This document shows positions 52,623-61,023 of a DNA stretch of 64,000 nt, piece by piece (the stretch's first letter is position 1; the number at the start of each line of letters is the position of its first letter). The stretch is from contig NZ_SCML01000008.1 of NCBI RefSeq assembly GCF_005503365.1, forward strand, positions 1-64,000. The letters run 5' to 3'. The notes beneath the pieces are model-generated. The model had not been told where the DNA came from, ran no database searches, and worked only from the letters and a program-made list of their open reading frames with translations. Source of the stretch: Hydrogenophaga sp. 2FB (GTDB lineage: Bacteria > Pseudomonadota > Gammaproteobacteria > Burkholderiales > Burkholderiaceae_C). A program made the position numbers and the translations under genes.

Positions 52623-53449
52623 GATTGCTCCAGAGCCAGTTGAGGGGCGGTGTGGGCCGCGACAGGGGGCACCGTGGGCACGAAGGCCGCAGGCGTTTCG
52701 GGGGCGGCAGGTGCTTCGAGGCCACCGGGGTAGATGCGTTGCAGCACCTCGTCGGTCAGCTCGTCGGGGCGTCCTTCAAACACGACGCGACCGGCCGACA
52801 CGCCGATGATCCGTTGACCGAACTCGCGCGCGTAGTCCACCTGGTGCAGGTTGCAGATCACCGTGATGCCGGACTCTCGGCTCGCCTGCTGCAGGTAGCG
52901 CAGCACCTTGCGCGAGGTCTTCGGGTCCAGGCTGGCCACGGGCTCGTCGGCCAGGATCACTTTGGGGTGCTGGGCCAGCGCACGGGCAATGCCCACGCGC
53001 TGTTTCTGGCCGCCCGAGAGCGTGTCGGTGCGCACGTCGGCCTTGTGCTCCAGCTCGACACGGCGCAGGCATTCGCGGGCGATGTCGATGTCCTCGCGCG
53101 GGAACAGCTGGAACCAGGACAGGATGGCCGGCATGGAGCCCAGGCGGCCGGTGAGCACGTTCTTCAGCACCGACAGGCGCGGCACCACGTTGTAGTGCTG
53201 GAAGATCATGGCCACGTCGCGGCGCACCTTGCGCAAGCCGGCGCGGTCGCCGCGCGAGAGTTCGCCGTCCACCCGGATCTCGCCGTTCGAAGGTTCGGCC
53301 AGGTGGTTGATGCAGCGCAGCAGCGTGGACTTGCCCGCGCCCGAGGCGCCGAGGATCACCACGAACTCGCCCTTGGCCACGGTCAGGCTGACATCGTGCA
53401 GCGCCACGAAGTCGCCATAGCGCTTGGTGAGGTTGCGGATCTCGATCAT
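52619..53449 (-). CDS. phnC: Phosphonate ABC transporter ATP-binding protein
   Basis: A 276-residue ABC ATPase: Walker A GASGAGKST (about residues 36-44), Q-loop IFQHYNVVPRLSVLKNVL, signature LSGGQKQRVGIARALA, Walker B VILADEPVASLDPKT, H-loop NLHQVDYAREF. The family call follows PhnC-specific spacing and gene context. The C-terminal 30 residues are Pro/Ala-rich and unlike the core. It overlaps both phnD and phnE by 4 bases. Confidence 0.92.
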
Positions 53450-54315
53450 TTCATCTTCCTCAGGTCGAGGTTGAGCAGCTTGGCCGTGTCGCGGATGACG
53501 TTGTAGGCCGCGTCGTTCGTGGGATGGAAACCGTTGAGCAGGCCCTGGTCCGACCACGGGATGTCCTTGACCTGCAGGAAGGCGGCCTGCACGCGCTTCT
53601 TCAGATCGGCCGGCAGATCGGTGCGCCACACGGTGGGCGACTCGGGGATCGGGTCGGACTTCCACACCTCGACCAGGTCCTCGCGCTTGGCCAGGCCCTT
53701 GGCGATGGCGGCGTCCAGGATGCGGTCGGCAATGGCGGCGGCATCGATCTTCTTGTTCTGCACGGCGATCGCGCTGGAGTCGTGCGAGCCCGAGAAGATC
53801 ACGCGGCCGAAGTCCTTGTCGGTGTTGAAGCCGGCCTTCATCAGACCGGCCTTGGGGAACAGGTGGCCCGAGGTGGAGCTGGGGTCGACAAAGGCGAAGG
53901 TCTTGCCTTTCAGATCGGCCACCGTCTTGATGCCGCTGTCCTTGTGGGCGATCACCTGGCTGTGATAGAAAGTCCGCCCCGCCTTCTTGGTCTCCGCGAC
54001 CGCGAAGGCCTCGATGTTCGCGATGGTGGCGCCCAGCACGTACGAGAACGGGCCGAGGTAGGCCACGTCCAGCCGTTTGGAGCGCAGCGCTTCGATCACG
54101 CCGTTGTAGTCGGCCGCCACGAAAGGCTTGACCGGCATGCCCAGCGCGGCGGACAACATGTCCATCATCTTCTGGCTGTTGGCGATCATGGCGCGGGAGT
54201 CTTCCGAGGGGATCAGCCCAACGGTGAGGACCTGTTGCTGGGCGAGGGCCGGGAAGCCGACCGTGCTGGCTGCGGCGGCGGCCGTGCCCATCAGCACTGT
54301 TCTGCGATTCATCAT
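53446..54315 (-). CDS. phnD: Phosphonate-binding periplasmic protein
   Basis: A 289-residue receptor with a Sec or Tat-like signal (MNRRTVLMGTAAAAASTVGF, cleavage near ALAQQQ) and PhnD features: LTVGLIPSEDSRAMIANSQ, DYNGVIEALRSKRLDVAYLG, TFAFVDPSSTSGHLFPK and SGSHDSSAIAVQNKKIDA, where the Ser/His and Ser-Thr-Ser hold phosphonate. Start 54315 or the next Met (54312) is preceded by GGAGACAACGCC. It is first in the operon. A divergent LysR gene lies 170 bases away. Confidence 0.9.
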   Translation of the reverse strand: MMNRRTVLMGTAAAAASTVGFPALAQQQVLTVGLIPSEDSRAMIANSQKMMDMLSAALGMPVKPFVAADYNGVIEALRSKRLDVAYLGPFSYVLGATIANIEAFAVAETKKAGRTFYHSQVIAHKDSGIKTVADLKGKTFAFVDPSSTSGHLFPKAGLMKAGFNTDKDFGRVIFSGSHDSSAIAVQNKKIDAAAIADRILDAAIAKGLAKREDLVEVWKSDPIPESPTVWRTDLPADLKKRVQAAFLQVKDIPWSDQGLLNGFHPTNDAAYNVIRDTAKLLNLDLRKMK

Positions 54316-54470
54316 GGCGTTGTCTCCGGTTTGTGGTGCTTCAAGTTGCTCCATCTCCGTCGGGGGATGGACCTGGAGTGGGTGACCGATTCTCGTGGGG
54401 CCTGTACCGCTCTGGACGCAGTAAACCACTGCACCTAGGGATTCGACCAATTCAAAGATTTCCGGACTTC

Positions 54471-54484
54471 TATACAATTTTTCT
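54471..54484 (+). promoter_or_regulatory. Possible -10 element directly before the LysR start
   Basis: TATACAAT (54471-54478) would place the transcript start at about 54484, right at the ATG (54485). No ribosome binding site is visible, so the LysR mRNA may be leaderless. Two TTCTAT repeats flank it (54468-54473 and 54481-54486). Confidence 0.35.
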
Positions 54485-55408
54485 ATGCGACTCACACAGC
54501 TCCGTTCGTTCTACGCGGTGGCCCGCATGGGCAGCTTCACCAAGGCGGCAGAGCATCTGCATGTGAGCCAGCCGACCATCACCACGCAGGTGCGCTTCCT
54601 GGAGGAGAGCTACAAGGTCGAGCTGTTCCACCGCAGCGGGCGGCGCGTGCAACTCACGCAGCTGGGCGAGCAGTTGATGCTGCATGCGCAGCAGATCTTC
54701 AGCATCGAGGCCGACGCAGTGAGCCTGCTGCGCGACGCGGGCGAACTGCGCACCGGCCACCTGCGCGTGGCGGCCGTGGGGCCGTACCACGTGACGAAGA
54801 TGCTGGCGGACTTCAGCCAGCACTACCCCGACATCAAGGTCAGCGTGAGCACCGGCAATTCGCAGGACGTGCTCGACCGCCTGCTGGACTACCGCGCCGA
54901 CGTGGGCGTGCTCGCACAGCTGGTGGAGGACGACCGCTTCCTGTCGGTGCCGTTCAGCCGGCACCCGGTGGGCATCTTCACCTCCTCGTCGCACCGCTTC
55001 GCGCAGCGCCGCAGCATCCGCCTGGCCGAGCTGCAGGGCGAGCGCATGCTGTTGCGCGAACAGGGTTCCACCACGCGCAAGGCGCTGGAGCTGGCCATGG
55101 AGAAGGCCGGTGTGGAGGCGGAGGTGGTGATGGAGATCAGCAGCCGCGAGGTGATCCGCGAAGCGGTGTCGCAGGGCATCGGCATCGCCGCCGTGTCCAC
55201 CGTGGAATACGTGCCGGGCCCGGGCCTGCACATGGTGAGCATCAGCGACGCGGACATCTTCACCTACGCCCACGTGCTGTGCCTGGCCGAGCGGCGCTCG
55301 ATGCGCATGGTGAACGCGTTCTTCGAGACCGTGTCGCCGCCCACGGAGGGTGGGGTGTACCGGGCGCCGCGCAAGAAGGGCGCGGGTCGATCGAAAAAAA
55401 GCGGTTGA
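54485..55408 (+). CDS. LysR-family regulator of phosphonate catabolism
   Basis: A 307-residue regulator with winged helix RMGSFTKAAEHLHVSQPTITTQ and an effector domain containing GTGNSQDVLDRLLDYRADVG-like residues (STGNSQDVLDRLL) and REAVSQGIGIAAVST. It belongs to the LysR group commonly found with aminoethylphosphonate genes. It faces phnD and should control the operon in response to the phosphonate or its aldehyde. The C-terminal 20 residues are Lys/Arg-rich. Confidence 0.88.
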   Translation: MRLTQLRSFYAVARMGSFTKAAEHLHVSQPTITTQVRFLEESYKVELFHRSGRRVQLTQLGEQLMLHAQQIFSIEADAVSLLRDAGELRTGHLRVAAVGPYHVTKMLADFSQHYPDIKVSVSTGNSQDVLDRLLDYRADVGVLAQLVEDDRFLSVPFSRHPVGIFTSSSHRFAQRRSIRLAELQGERMLLREQGSTTRKALELAMEKAGVEAEVVMEISSREVIREAVSQGIGIAAVSTVEYVPGPGLHMVSISDADIFTYAHVLCLAERRSMRMVNAFFETVSPPTEGGVYRAPRKKGAGRSKKSG

Positions 55409-55430
55409 ACAGCGGCGCGCCGGTGCCGCG

Positions 55431-58400
55431 TCAGGCCAGCGCCGCCAGCCGCTCGCACCGCGCCGCATCGATCGGGTGTCCCGCGCCGTGGAAGCGCCGG
55501 GCCGCCTGTGCAAAGCGCGCGGCGGCCACGTCCGCTCCTTCGCCGCGCGCCACCGCCATGTGGCCGAGCACTTCGTCGTGCGCCGCGTGCCAGGCCGGCA
55601 GGCGCATCACCACATCGGCCAGGTAGGCGGTCTGGCCCGTGTATTCCTCCGCCAGTTCCAGCGCACCCGCGCGCGCCGCGGCGATGGCCGCCGGCACGGC
55701 GAACGTGATGCGGCAGCCGGGGCAGGTTTCCAGCGGGCCATGCACGGCTTCGCGCGCATCCTCCAGCGCATGCAGTGCCGCACTCGCATTGCGCGCCAGC
55801 AGGATGCGGGTGCCGTAGATGCGGTCCAGCAGGTGAAAGCCGATGTCGGTCTGGCGTGCCAGGTCGAGCGCCTGGGCGATCAGGGCACGGGCATCGTCGT
55901 GCCGGCCACGGTGCATGGCCACCTCGGCCAGCCGCTGTGTGGCAAACGCCTCGCCCGTGGCGGCGCCGATGGCGTGGTGCAGGCGCACACCCTGCGTGAG
56001 GTGCTCCTCGGCCGCGCAGAGATCGCCTGCCAGCAGTTCGGCCTCGCCACGGATGGTGATGCCGAAGGCGTGCCCCCGCGCGGCGCCCAGCCGGAGGGCT
56101 TCGGCCGCCAGCCCCTGGGCAAAGGCGATGACCTCGGGGTAGGGCCGCGCGCCGTACAGGAAGCGTTGCAGGATGCACAGTTGCCCGTCGAACACGCGCA
56201 CGGCCAGGTGCGGCAGCTGGCGGGTGTCCTGCAGGTCGGCCCAGATGCTTTCGTGCAGCGCCCCACGCGCGTGCGCCGCCGCGGCCTGGGCCCACGAAGC
56301 CGTCACGAGGGCCTGGGCGTCGCCGGTTTGCAGCGCGAGCCGCCGCGCCTCGGCGGCCATCTTCGTGCCCATCGCCGCATCCACCGCGCCGAGCGCCGCG
56401 GCGCCGCTGTAGGTCAGTGCCTCGCACAGCCGGCCTTCCACGCTGTTGGGTCGCACACCCACCAGGGCCTGCAACGCGCCCTTGGGATCGCCCTGCTTGA
56501 TCTGCGCCAGCGCGCCCTGGGCGCGCAGGTTGTGCGACGCCGGCTCGTCGGCGGCGTTGGCCGCCTGGTGGTAGGCCACCACGGCCTTGGGGTCGCCCAA
56601 GGCATCCAGGGCCTGCGCGCGCAAGCGCAGCGCTTCGGCATGACCCGGCTCCAGCCGGATCACGGGTTCGAGATGGTGCAACACGTCACTGAAAGCGGCC
56701 AGGCGGGCCGCGTCGCGCGCCGCGGCCAGCAGCCAGGGAACGGCATCGCGCAGGTGGCCGCCCTCCAGCCAGTGGCGCGCCACCAGCGCCGGTGCGGCGT
56801 CGAGTTCGACCAGGCGCTGCGCGGCCTGCCGGTGCATCTTGAGCCGCTGATGCGGTGGAATCTGCTCGATCAAGGCCTGGCGCACGAGCTCGTGCCGAAA
56901 GCGGTACTGCATCCCGGACAGCACGAGCACGCCCGCCGTCAGCGCACCATCGAGTACCGCGAAGGCGTGCGCTTCCCCGTCGGGCGACAGGGCCGTCGCG
57001 GTGGCGACGTCGAAGGCGTCACCGGCCAGGGCCATCCACCTCAGCGCGGCGAGCGAGGCCTCGGGGATGTCGCACAAGCGCGCGAGGATGGCGTCGGCGA
57101 CGTTGGCAGGCAAGACCTGCCCACCCGAAGGCGGCGCACAGCGGGCCAGTTCGATCGCGGCGAACGGGTTGCCTTCTGCCACGCGCACGATGCGCTCCGC
57201 GATCGCTTCTGACAGCGGGTTCGGCGCGGCCTGGACCACCAGGCGACGGGTCTCGTCGTCGGCCAGCGGCTGGAGGTTCACCGCGTGCATGACGTCCGAA
57301 CGAACCAGCCGCGCCACCCCGCGACCCAGCGCCGCCCCGGGCGCCGGCGGGCGCATCGCCAGCACCGTGCACACCGGCGGCCCCGCCGCCGTGAGGTGCA
57401 TCAGCACGTCGACGTCGGCATCGTCGATCAGGTGCGCGTCGTCGACCACCACCAGCATGTCGCCACCGCCCGACGCCGCCAGCAGCAGGCGCCGCAGCGC
57501 GCCGATCACCTGGTGCCGCCCCAACGGGCCGGACAGCGCGGCAGCCGGCGCCGCCAGCGGGCTGAGTTGGGCCAGCACGGAGCGGGCCGGGGCACCGATC
57601 CGGTCGAGCGCACCCCGATCGCTCAGGATGACGTGCTCGGCCAGCGTCACGATGACGGCGTAGGCGCGCCCCGGGTGCGCGGCATCCACGCGCACCACCG
57701 TCCAGCCGCGTTCCCGGGCCAGGGCAGCGAGTTCGCGGCAGAAGGCCGACTTGCCGATGCCCGCGGGCCCGGACACGACCATGCCGCCAGGCCGTTCGCC
57801 GACCGCCATGCCCAGCCAGGCCGCCACTTGTGCGCGCACCATGGCGCGCCCGACGAACGTCGGGCCCGGCCGCTCCAGGCCGGCGACGCACTGTTCGTAC
57901 AAGGCCTCGGTGGCGCGGTCCGGCACGGCGCCCAGCTCCTGCTGCAGCGCTTCGCGCAGGTGGGCATACCAGCGGATCGCGGCGGCCCGGTTGCCGGCGG
58001 CGGATTCGAGTGCCATCAGCTCGCGATGGGCAGGCTCATCGGTCGGCTCCCACCGGGCGAGTTGTTCCCATTGCGCGCTGGCGCGCAGCAACTCGATGCA
58101 CCGCGCCCGCAGGCGCTCGCGCGCCGTTTCGGCCCAGGGTTCGTAGGCCGCGCCGGGCAACAGGTCGCCGCCATAAGCCTGGACCGCCAAGGCGCACGCG
58201 GCGCGATCGCGACTGGCCAGCGCGGTGTGCGCCAGCTGTTCAAAGGTATCGACATCGACCACGGCGCTGCCGTGTGGCCACAGCACCACCTCGCCCCCCT
58301 GCAGCAGGATGCTGTCGTGCCGGCCGAGCGCCTGGCGGGCATGGTGCGCGGCCTTGCGGAGGTTTGCCGCGCCGGCGTCGGGCTCGAGTTGTGGCCACAG

Positions 58401-58598
58401 TGCGTCGATCACGCGATCGCGCGTCAGGCGCCGCCGCGGCGCGAGGGCGAGCAATTGCACCAGTTGGGCCGAACGCAGGCTGGGCCAGCGCTCGGCCGCC
58501 AGCGCGGCGCCGTCGATCGACACCCCGAAGCGCCCCAGCAGTTGAACACAGAGGTGCCCAGCGGGGTCGACGGCATCGACAGTGGGCAAAGCGTCCAT
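55431..58598 (-). CDS. BTAD/SARP-type regulator with AAA ATPase and TPR-like region
   Basis: A 1055-residue multi-domain regulator. Residues about 15-105 are an OmpR/SARP-like winged helix (LLGRFGVSIDGAALAAERWP, LTRDRVIDALWPQL); about 110-255 a bacterial transcriptional activator domain (YGGDLLPGAAYEPWAETARE, REALQQELGAVPDRAT); about 260-600 an ATPase with Walker A VSGPAGIGKSAF and Walker B DMLVVVDDAHLIDDAD; the remainder is helical, TPR-like repeats, ending RFHGAGHPIDAARCERLAAL. No C-terminal LuxR helix is seen, so it resembles activators with the DNA-binding domain at the N-terminus. The start MDALPTVDAVDP (58598) is preferred over 58625. It faces a small gene and a truncated haemoglobin, its probable targets. 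Confidence 0.85.
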   Translation of the reverse strand: MDALPTVDAVDPAGHLCVQLLGRFGVSIDGAALAAERWPSLRSAQLVQLLALAPRRRLTRDRVIDALWPQLEPDAGAANLRKAAHHARQALGRHDSILLQGGEVVLWPHGSAVVDVDTFEQLAHTALASRDRAACALAVQAYGGDLLPGAAYEPWAETARERLRARCIELLRASAQWEQLARWEPTDEPAHRELMALESAAGNRAAAIRWYAHLREALQQELGAVPDRATEALYEQCVAGLERPGPTFVGRAMVRAQVAAWLGMAVGERPGGMVVSGPAGIGKSAFCRELAALARERGWTVVRVDAAHPGRAYAVIVTLAEHVILSDRGALDRIGAPARSVLAQLSPLAAPAAALSGPLGRHQVIGALRRLLLAASGGGDMLVVVDDAHLIDDADVDVLMHLTAAGPPVCTVLAMRPPAPGAALGRGVARLVRSDVMHAVNLQPLADDETRRLVVQAAPNPLSEAIAERIVRVAEGNPFAAIELARCAPPSGGQVLPANVADAILARLCDIPEASLAALRWMALAGDAFDVATATALSPDGEAHAFAVLDGALTAGVLVLSGMQYRFRHELVRQALIEQIPPHQRLKMHRQAAQRLVELDAAPALVARHWLEGGHLRDAVPWLLAAARDAARLAAFSDVLHHLEPVIRLEPGHAEALRLRAQALDALGDPKAVVAYHQAANAADEPASHNLRAQGALAQIKQGDPKGALQALVGVRPNSVEGRLCEALTYSGAAALGAVDAAMGTKMAAEARRLALQTGDAQALVTASWAQAAAAHARGALHESIWADLQDTRQLPHLAVRVFDGQLCILQRFLYGARPYPEVIAFAQGLAAEALRLGAARGHAFGITIRGEAELLAGDLCAAEEHLTQGVRLHHAIGAATGEAFATQRLAEVAMHRGRHDDARALIAQALDLARQTDIGFHLLDRIYGTRILLARNASAALHALEDAREAVHGPLETCPGCRITFAVPAAIAAARAGALELAEEYTGQTAYLADVVMRLPAWHAAHDEVLGHMAVARGEGADVAAARFAQAARRFHGAGHPIDAARCERLAALA

Positions 58599-58727
58599 GG
58601 CCGACCCAGTATGCGACCAGGCCACCCTGGGCGCAAGCGCGCGCCCGGGAACGTTTCAGGAACACCCGGTGGCGATGCTGTGCCTCAGCGGGTGACGTCC
58701 ACCCGCTCAACCCACCAGGAGTGCAGC

Positions 58728-58937
58728 ATGACCACGCAACAGATGACGTTTGTGATTCCCCCCTACGGCACGGCAACCCTGTCCCTGCCCGAGATGCTGA
58801 CAGTCGACGCCTTCTCGCGCCTGACGATGGCGGTCAGCGGGGCGCTGGCCGACGTGTCCCCGGATGCCGATGAGCGCATCGCCACCGATCCCGGGTCCAT
58901 TGAGGTCGACTCGTGGCGCGTCAACATGAAACTGTGA
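58728..58937 (+). CDS. Unrecognised small protein (69 aa) upstream of haemoglobin
   Basis: A 69-residue acidic protein, MTTQQMTFVIPPYGTATLSL then MLTVDAFSRLTMAVSGAL, ending WRVNMKL. The start at 58728 is preceded by AGGAG. The frame runs far upstream across the antisense of the regulator, but the coding start is at this ribosome binding site. It lies 11 bases before the haemoglobin gene and is probably co-transcribed. No known family is evident. Confidence 0.65.
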   Translation: MTTQQMTFVIPPYGTATLSLPEMLTVDAFSRLTMAVSGALADVSPDADERIATDPGSIEVDSWRVNMKL

Positions 58938-58948
58938 AGGAGAACGCC

Positions 58949-59308
58949 ATGGCATCCACCCTCTATGAACGCCTCGGCAACGCCGAAGGCATCACGGCCA
59001 TCGTCGACAACGCCGTCGACCGACACGCCGTCAACCCTCTGCTCGCGCCCCGTTTCAGCGGCCGGGACCTGCCGCGCGCCAAACGCATGGGCGCGCTGTT
59101 TTTCTGCATGGGCGCCGGTGGGCCGCAGACCTACGACGGCCGCGACTTGCGCACCGCGCACGCGGGCATGAACATCAGCGAACAGGAACTGGTCGCGGCC
59201 ATCGACGACTTCGTGGCCGCGATGCAGGTCCAGGGTGTCGGCGCCCCCGAAATCAACGAGGTGGTGGCGATCCTGTATTCGCTCAAGGGCGAGGTGCTGA
59301 GGGTGTGA
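58949..59308 (+). CDS. Truncated haemoglobin, group I-like
   Basis: A 119-residue 2-on-2 globin: MASTLYERLGNAEGITAIVD (helix B start), the C-D-E region with AKRMGALFFCMGAGGPQTYD, and the proximal His in LRTAHAGMNISEQELVAAID. Start at 58949 follows GAAGGAGAAC. It binds haem with O2 or NO and may act in NO protection or O2 handling. Its direct neighbour is a regulator of unknown signal, which makes the pair a possible gas- or stress-responsive unit. It is the second gene after the small protein. Confidence 0.85.
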   Translation: MASTLYERLGNAEGITAIVDNAVDRHAVNPLLAPRFSGRDLPRAKRMGALFFCMGAGGPQTYDGRDLRTAHAGMNISEQELVAAIDDFVAAMQVQGVGAPEINEVVAILYSLKGEVLRV

Positions 59309-59345
59309 GGGGTCCGCTACCTTGACAGGCCGTTGGCCCAACGGG

Positions 59346-59849
59346 CTAGGACGCGCTCTCGGTCCAGCGCACCTCGACCGGATCGACCAGCGCCGACTCT
59401 TCCAGGTTGCGCCCTTCACCACCCCGGTCCACCACCAGAAAATCGCTGATCATGTCCAGCGCCAACAGGGGGTGGTGCCACACGTGGCGGTTGTAGTTCA
59501 CGCCCTGCCAGCCCTTGCTGATGAAGGCTTGCAGCGGTCCGGGCCGGCCGTCCACGTCGGGCGCGACGACCACGATGTAGCGCTGCGCCGCCAGCGGAAT
59601 GAAGGCCTGGGAGCCGAGCGGGTGGCGCTCCATCAACTGCAGGCGCACCGGCAACGCGCGCGGTTGGGCACGGAACAGGTTGACGATGGGGCGACCACCG
59701 TCGGCCAGGGTGTCGATCTCGGCCAGGTCGTGGAAGCGCCGCGTGGTGCCACCGTTGATGTCGAACTGGCGCGCGCCTTCGAGCTCGATCACCTGGCCGA
59801 ACGGCGCGAAAGCCTTGCGCGTGAGGGCGCGCGCGCGCAGCACCGTCAT
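59346..59849 (-). CDS. Ureidoglycolate lyase (AllA)-family protein
   Basis: A 167-residue cupin-like protein with AllA features: [66 protein letters not shown]. In allantoin breakdown AllA splits ureidoglycolate to glyoxylate and urea, but no other purine genes are nearby. The gene is last in the CoA operon and overlaps the gene before it by ATGA, so it may have a different role there. Confidence 0.8.
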   Translation of the reverse strand: MTVLRARALTRKAFAPFGQVIELEGARQFDINGGTTRRFHDLAEIDTLADGGRPIVNLFRAQPRALPVRLQLMERHPLGSQAFIPLAAQRYIVVVAPDVDGRPGPLQAFISKGWQGVNYNRHVWHHPLLALDMISDFLVVDRGGEGRNLEESALVDPVEVRWTESAS

Positions 59850-60154
59850 GCTGCCACCGGTGGCAGCGGTGCGAGCCGCTGGCGCATGAAGTTGCTCACG
59901 TGCGGCGTGAATTCCATGAAGCCTTTGACGGCGTGGAACTCGGGCGTGTCGTACACCCAATCGCCCGCCACTTCGTAGATCGCCGCGTACTTCGGGCCGT
60001 CTTCGAGCGAGACGAAGCGGCGCGCCGAGTACCAGCCCGGGCAGGCGAGCAGCGCGGGGATGTGCACGGCTTCGTACCAGCGGTTGAAGGCCTCTTCGTG
60101 CTCGGGCGCGATGTCCACGCGCACGATGTGCAGCACATGGGCGTCCGCGCTCAT
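59846..60154 (-). CDS. Small dimeric alpha/beta-barrel-like protein (DUF4286-like)
   Basis: A 102-residue protein: [20 protein letters not shown] then [20 protein letters not shown] and a C-terminal [16 protein letters not shown]. The pattern NRWYxxVHIPxLLxxPG is typical of small ferredoxin-like dimeric proteins related to EthD/Dabb and DUF4286. Catalytic role unknown. It overlaps the MaoC-like gene and AllA by 4 bases each. Confidence 0.7.
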   Translation of the reverse strand: MSADAHVLHIVRVDIAPEHEEAFNRWYEAVHIPALLACPGWYSARRFVSLEDGPKYAAIYEVAGDWVYDTPEFHAVKGFMEFTPHVSNFMRQRLAPLPPVAA

Positions 60155-60597
60155 GTTGCGGGCTCCACCTTGGGCTTCACGCGCGGGAACTTCAGCGTGG
60201 CTTCGGCCTTGAGCACTTCCTTGCCTTCTTCGTTGCACGCGCTGGCCTGCCAGGTCACGGTGCGGGTCTCGGCGTTCATCTCGTGGATCCACACGCGAAA
60301 CGCAATCGTGTCGCCGTAGAAAACCGGGCCGGTGAACCAGAAGCGGTCTTCGATCGACACGCCCAGCGTGCCCGCGAGTTCGGCCGTGAGCACGTTGGTG
60401 CAGATGCCCGCGACCATGATGCCGGGTGCGAGCCGGCGGCCGAAGCGTGTGGTCTCGGCGTACGAATCGTCCACGTGCACCGGGCCGAAGTCGCCGGTGG
60501 CGGCGATGTAGAGCGCACCGTCAGCTTCGGTGATGGTCTTGCTGACCGACACCTCGTCGCCGACGTGCAGGCTGTCGAAGGGTTTGAGCTCGTACAT
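60151..60597 (-). CDS. MaoC-like hot-dog protein (probable hydratase subunit)
   Basis: A 148-residue hot-dog fold protein. It holds the hydratase motif as [20 protein letters not shown] (Asp and His, with the Asn replaced by Gly) and [16 protein letters not shown]-specific enoyl-CoA hydratases use the Asp and His for water addition. It starts 2 bases after the next MaoC-like gene and overlaps the gene below by ATGA. With its neighbour it may form a heteromer. Confidence 0.8.
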   Translation of the reverse strand: MYELKPFDSLHVGDEVSVSKTITEADGALYIAATGDFGPVHVDDSYAETTRFGRRLAPGIMVAGICTNVLTAELAGTLGVSIEDRFWFTGPVFYGDTIAFRVWIHEMNAETRTVTWQASACNEEGKEVLKAEATLKFPRVKPKVEPAT

Positions 60598-60599
60598 GC

Positions 60600-61001
60600 T
60601 CAGCCTGCCTTCACAGGGACGAGCTTCGCGGTGCCGCTGGCCACGGTGTCGCCACCCGCGATGGCGCAGCGCACCTTGCAGATGATGCTGCTGGCGTCGG
60701 CGGCGGTCACTTCGACGCTGGACTCGACCGTCTGGCCGACCTGCACCGGCGCGCTGAAGTCGATGGTCAAACCTGCCAGGCGCCACGCGGGACCGGCCAG
60801 GCGGTTGAGCGCGGTGGTGGCCAGCGCCACGCCGTGGAGTTCGAAGGCGAGCACGGTGTCGAAACCGGCCGCGCGGGCGGCGCGTTGGTCGACGTACAAC
60901 GGCGCGAGGTTGCCGCTGATGCCGGTATACATGGCCTGCTCGGCGACGGTGAGGGTCTTGCGGAACGACATCGTGTCGCCGGCTTTGAGGGTGGTGGTCA
61001 T
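60600..61001 (-). CDS. MaoC-like hot-dog protein (probable non-catalytic subunit)
   Basis: A 133-residue hot-dog protein beginning MTTTLKAGDTMSFRKTL. The region matching the hydratase motif is ISGNLAPLYVDQRAARAAGF, in which the catalytic Asp and His are replaced by Asn and Tyr. It therefore resembles the structural partner in heterodimeric hydratases. It lies 22 bases after the acyl-CoA dehydrogenase and 2 bases before the catalytic-type MaoC gene. Confidence 0.78.
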   Translation of the reverse strand: MTTTLKAGDTMSFRKTLTVAEQAMYTGISGNLAPLYVDQRAARAAGFDTVLAFELHGVALATTALNRLAGPAWRLAGLTIDFSAPVQVGQTVESSVEVTAADASSIICKVRCAIAGGDTVASGTAKLVPVKAG

Positions 61002-61023
61002 GGTGGTGAAAACGGGGTGGTGG

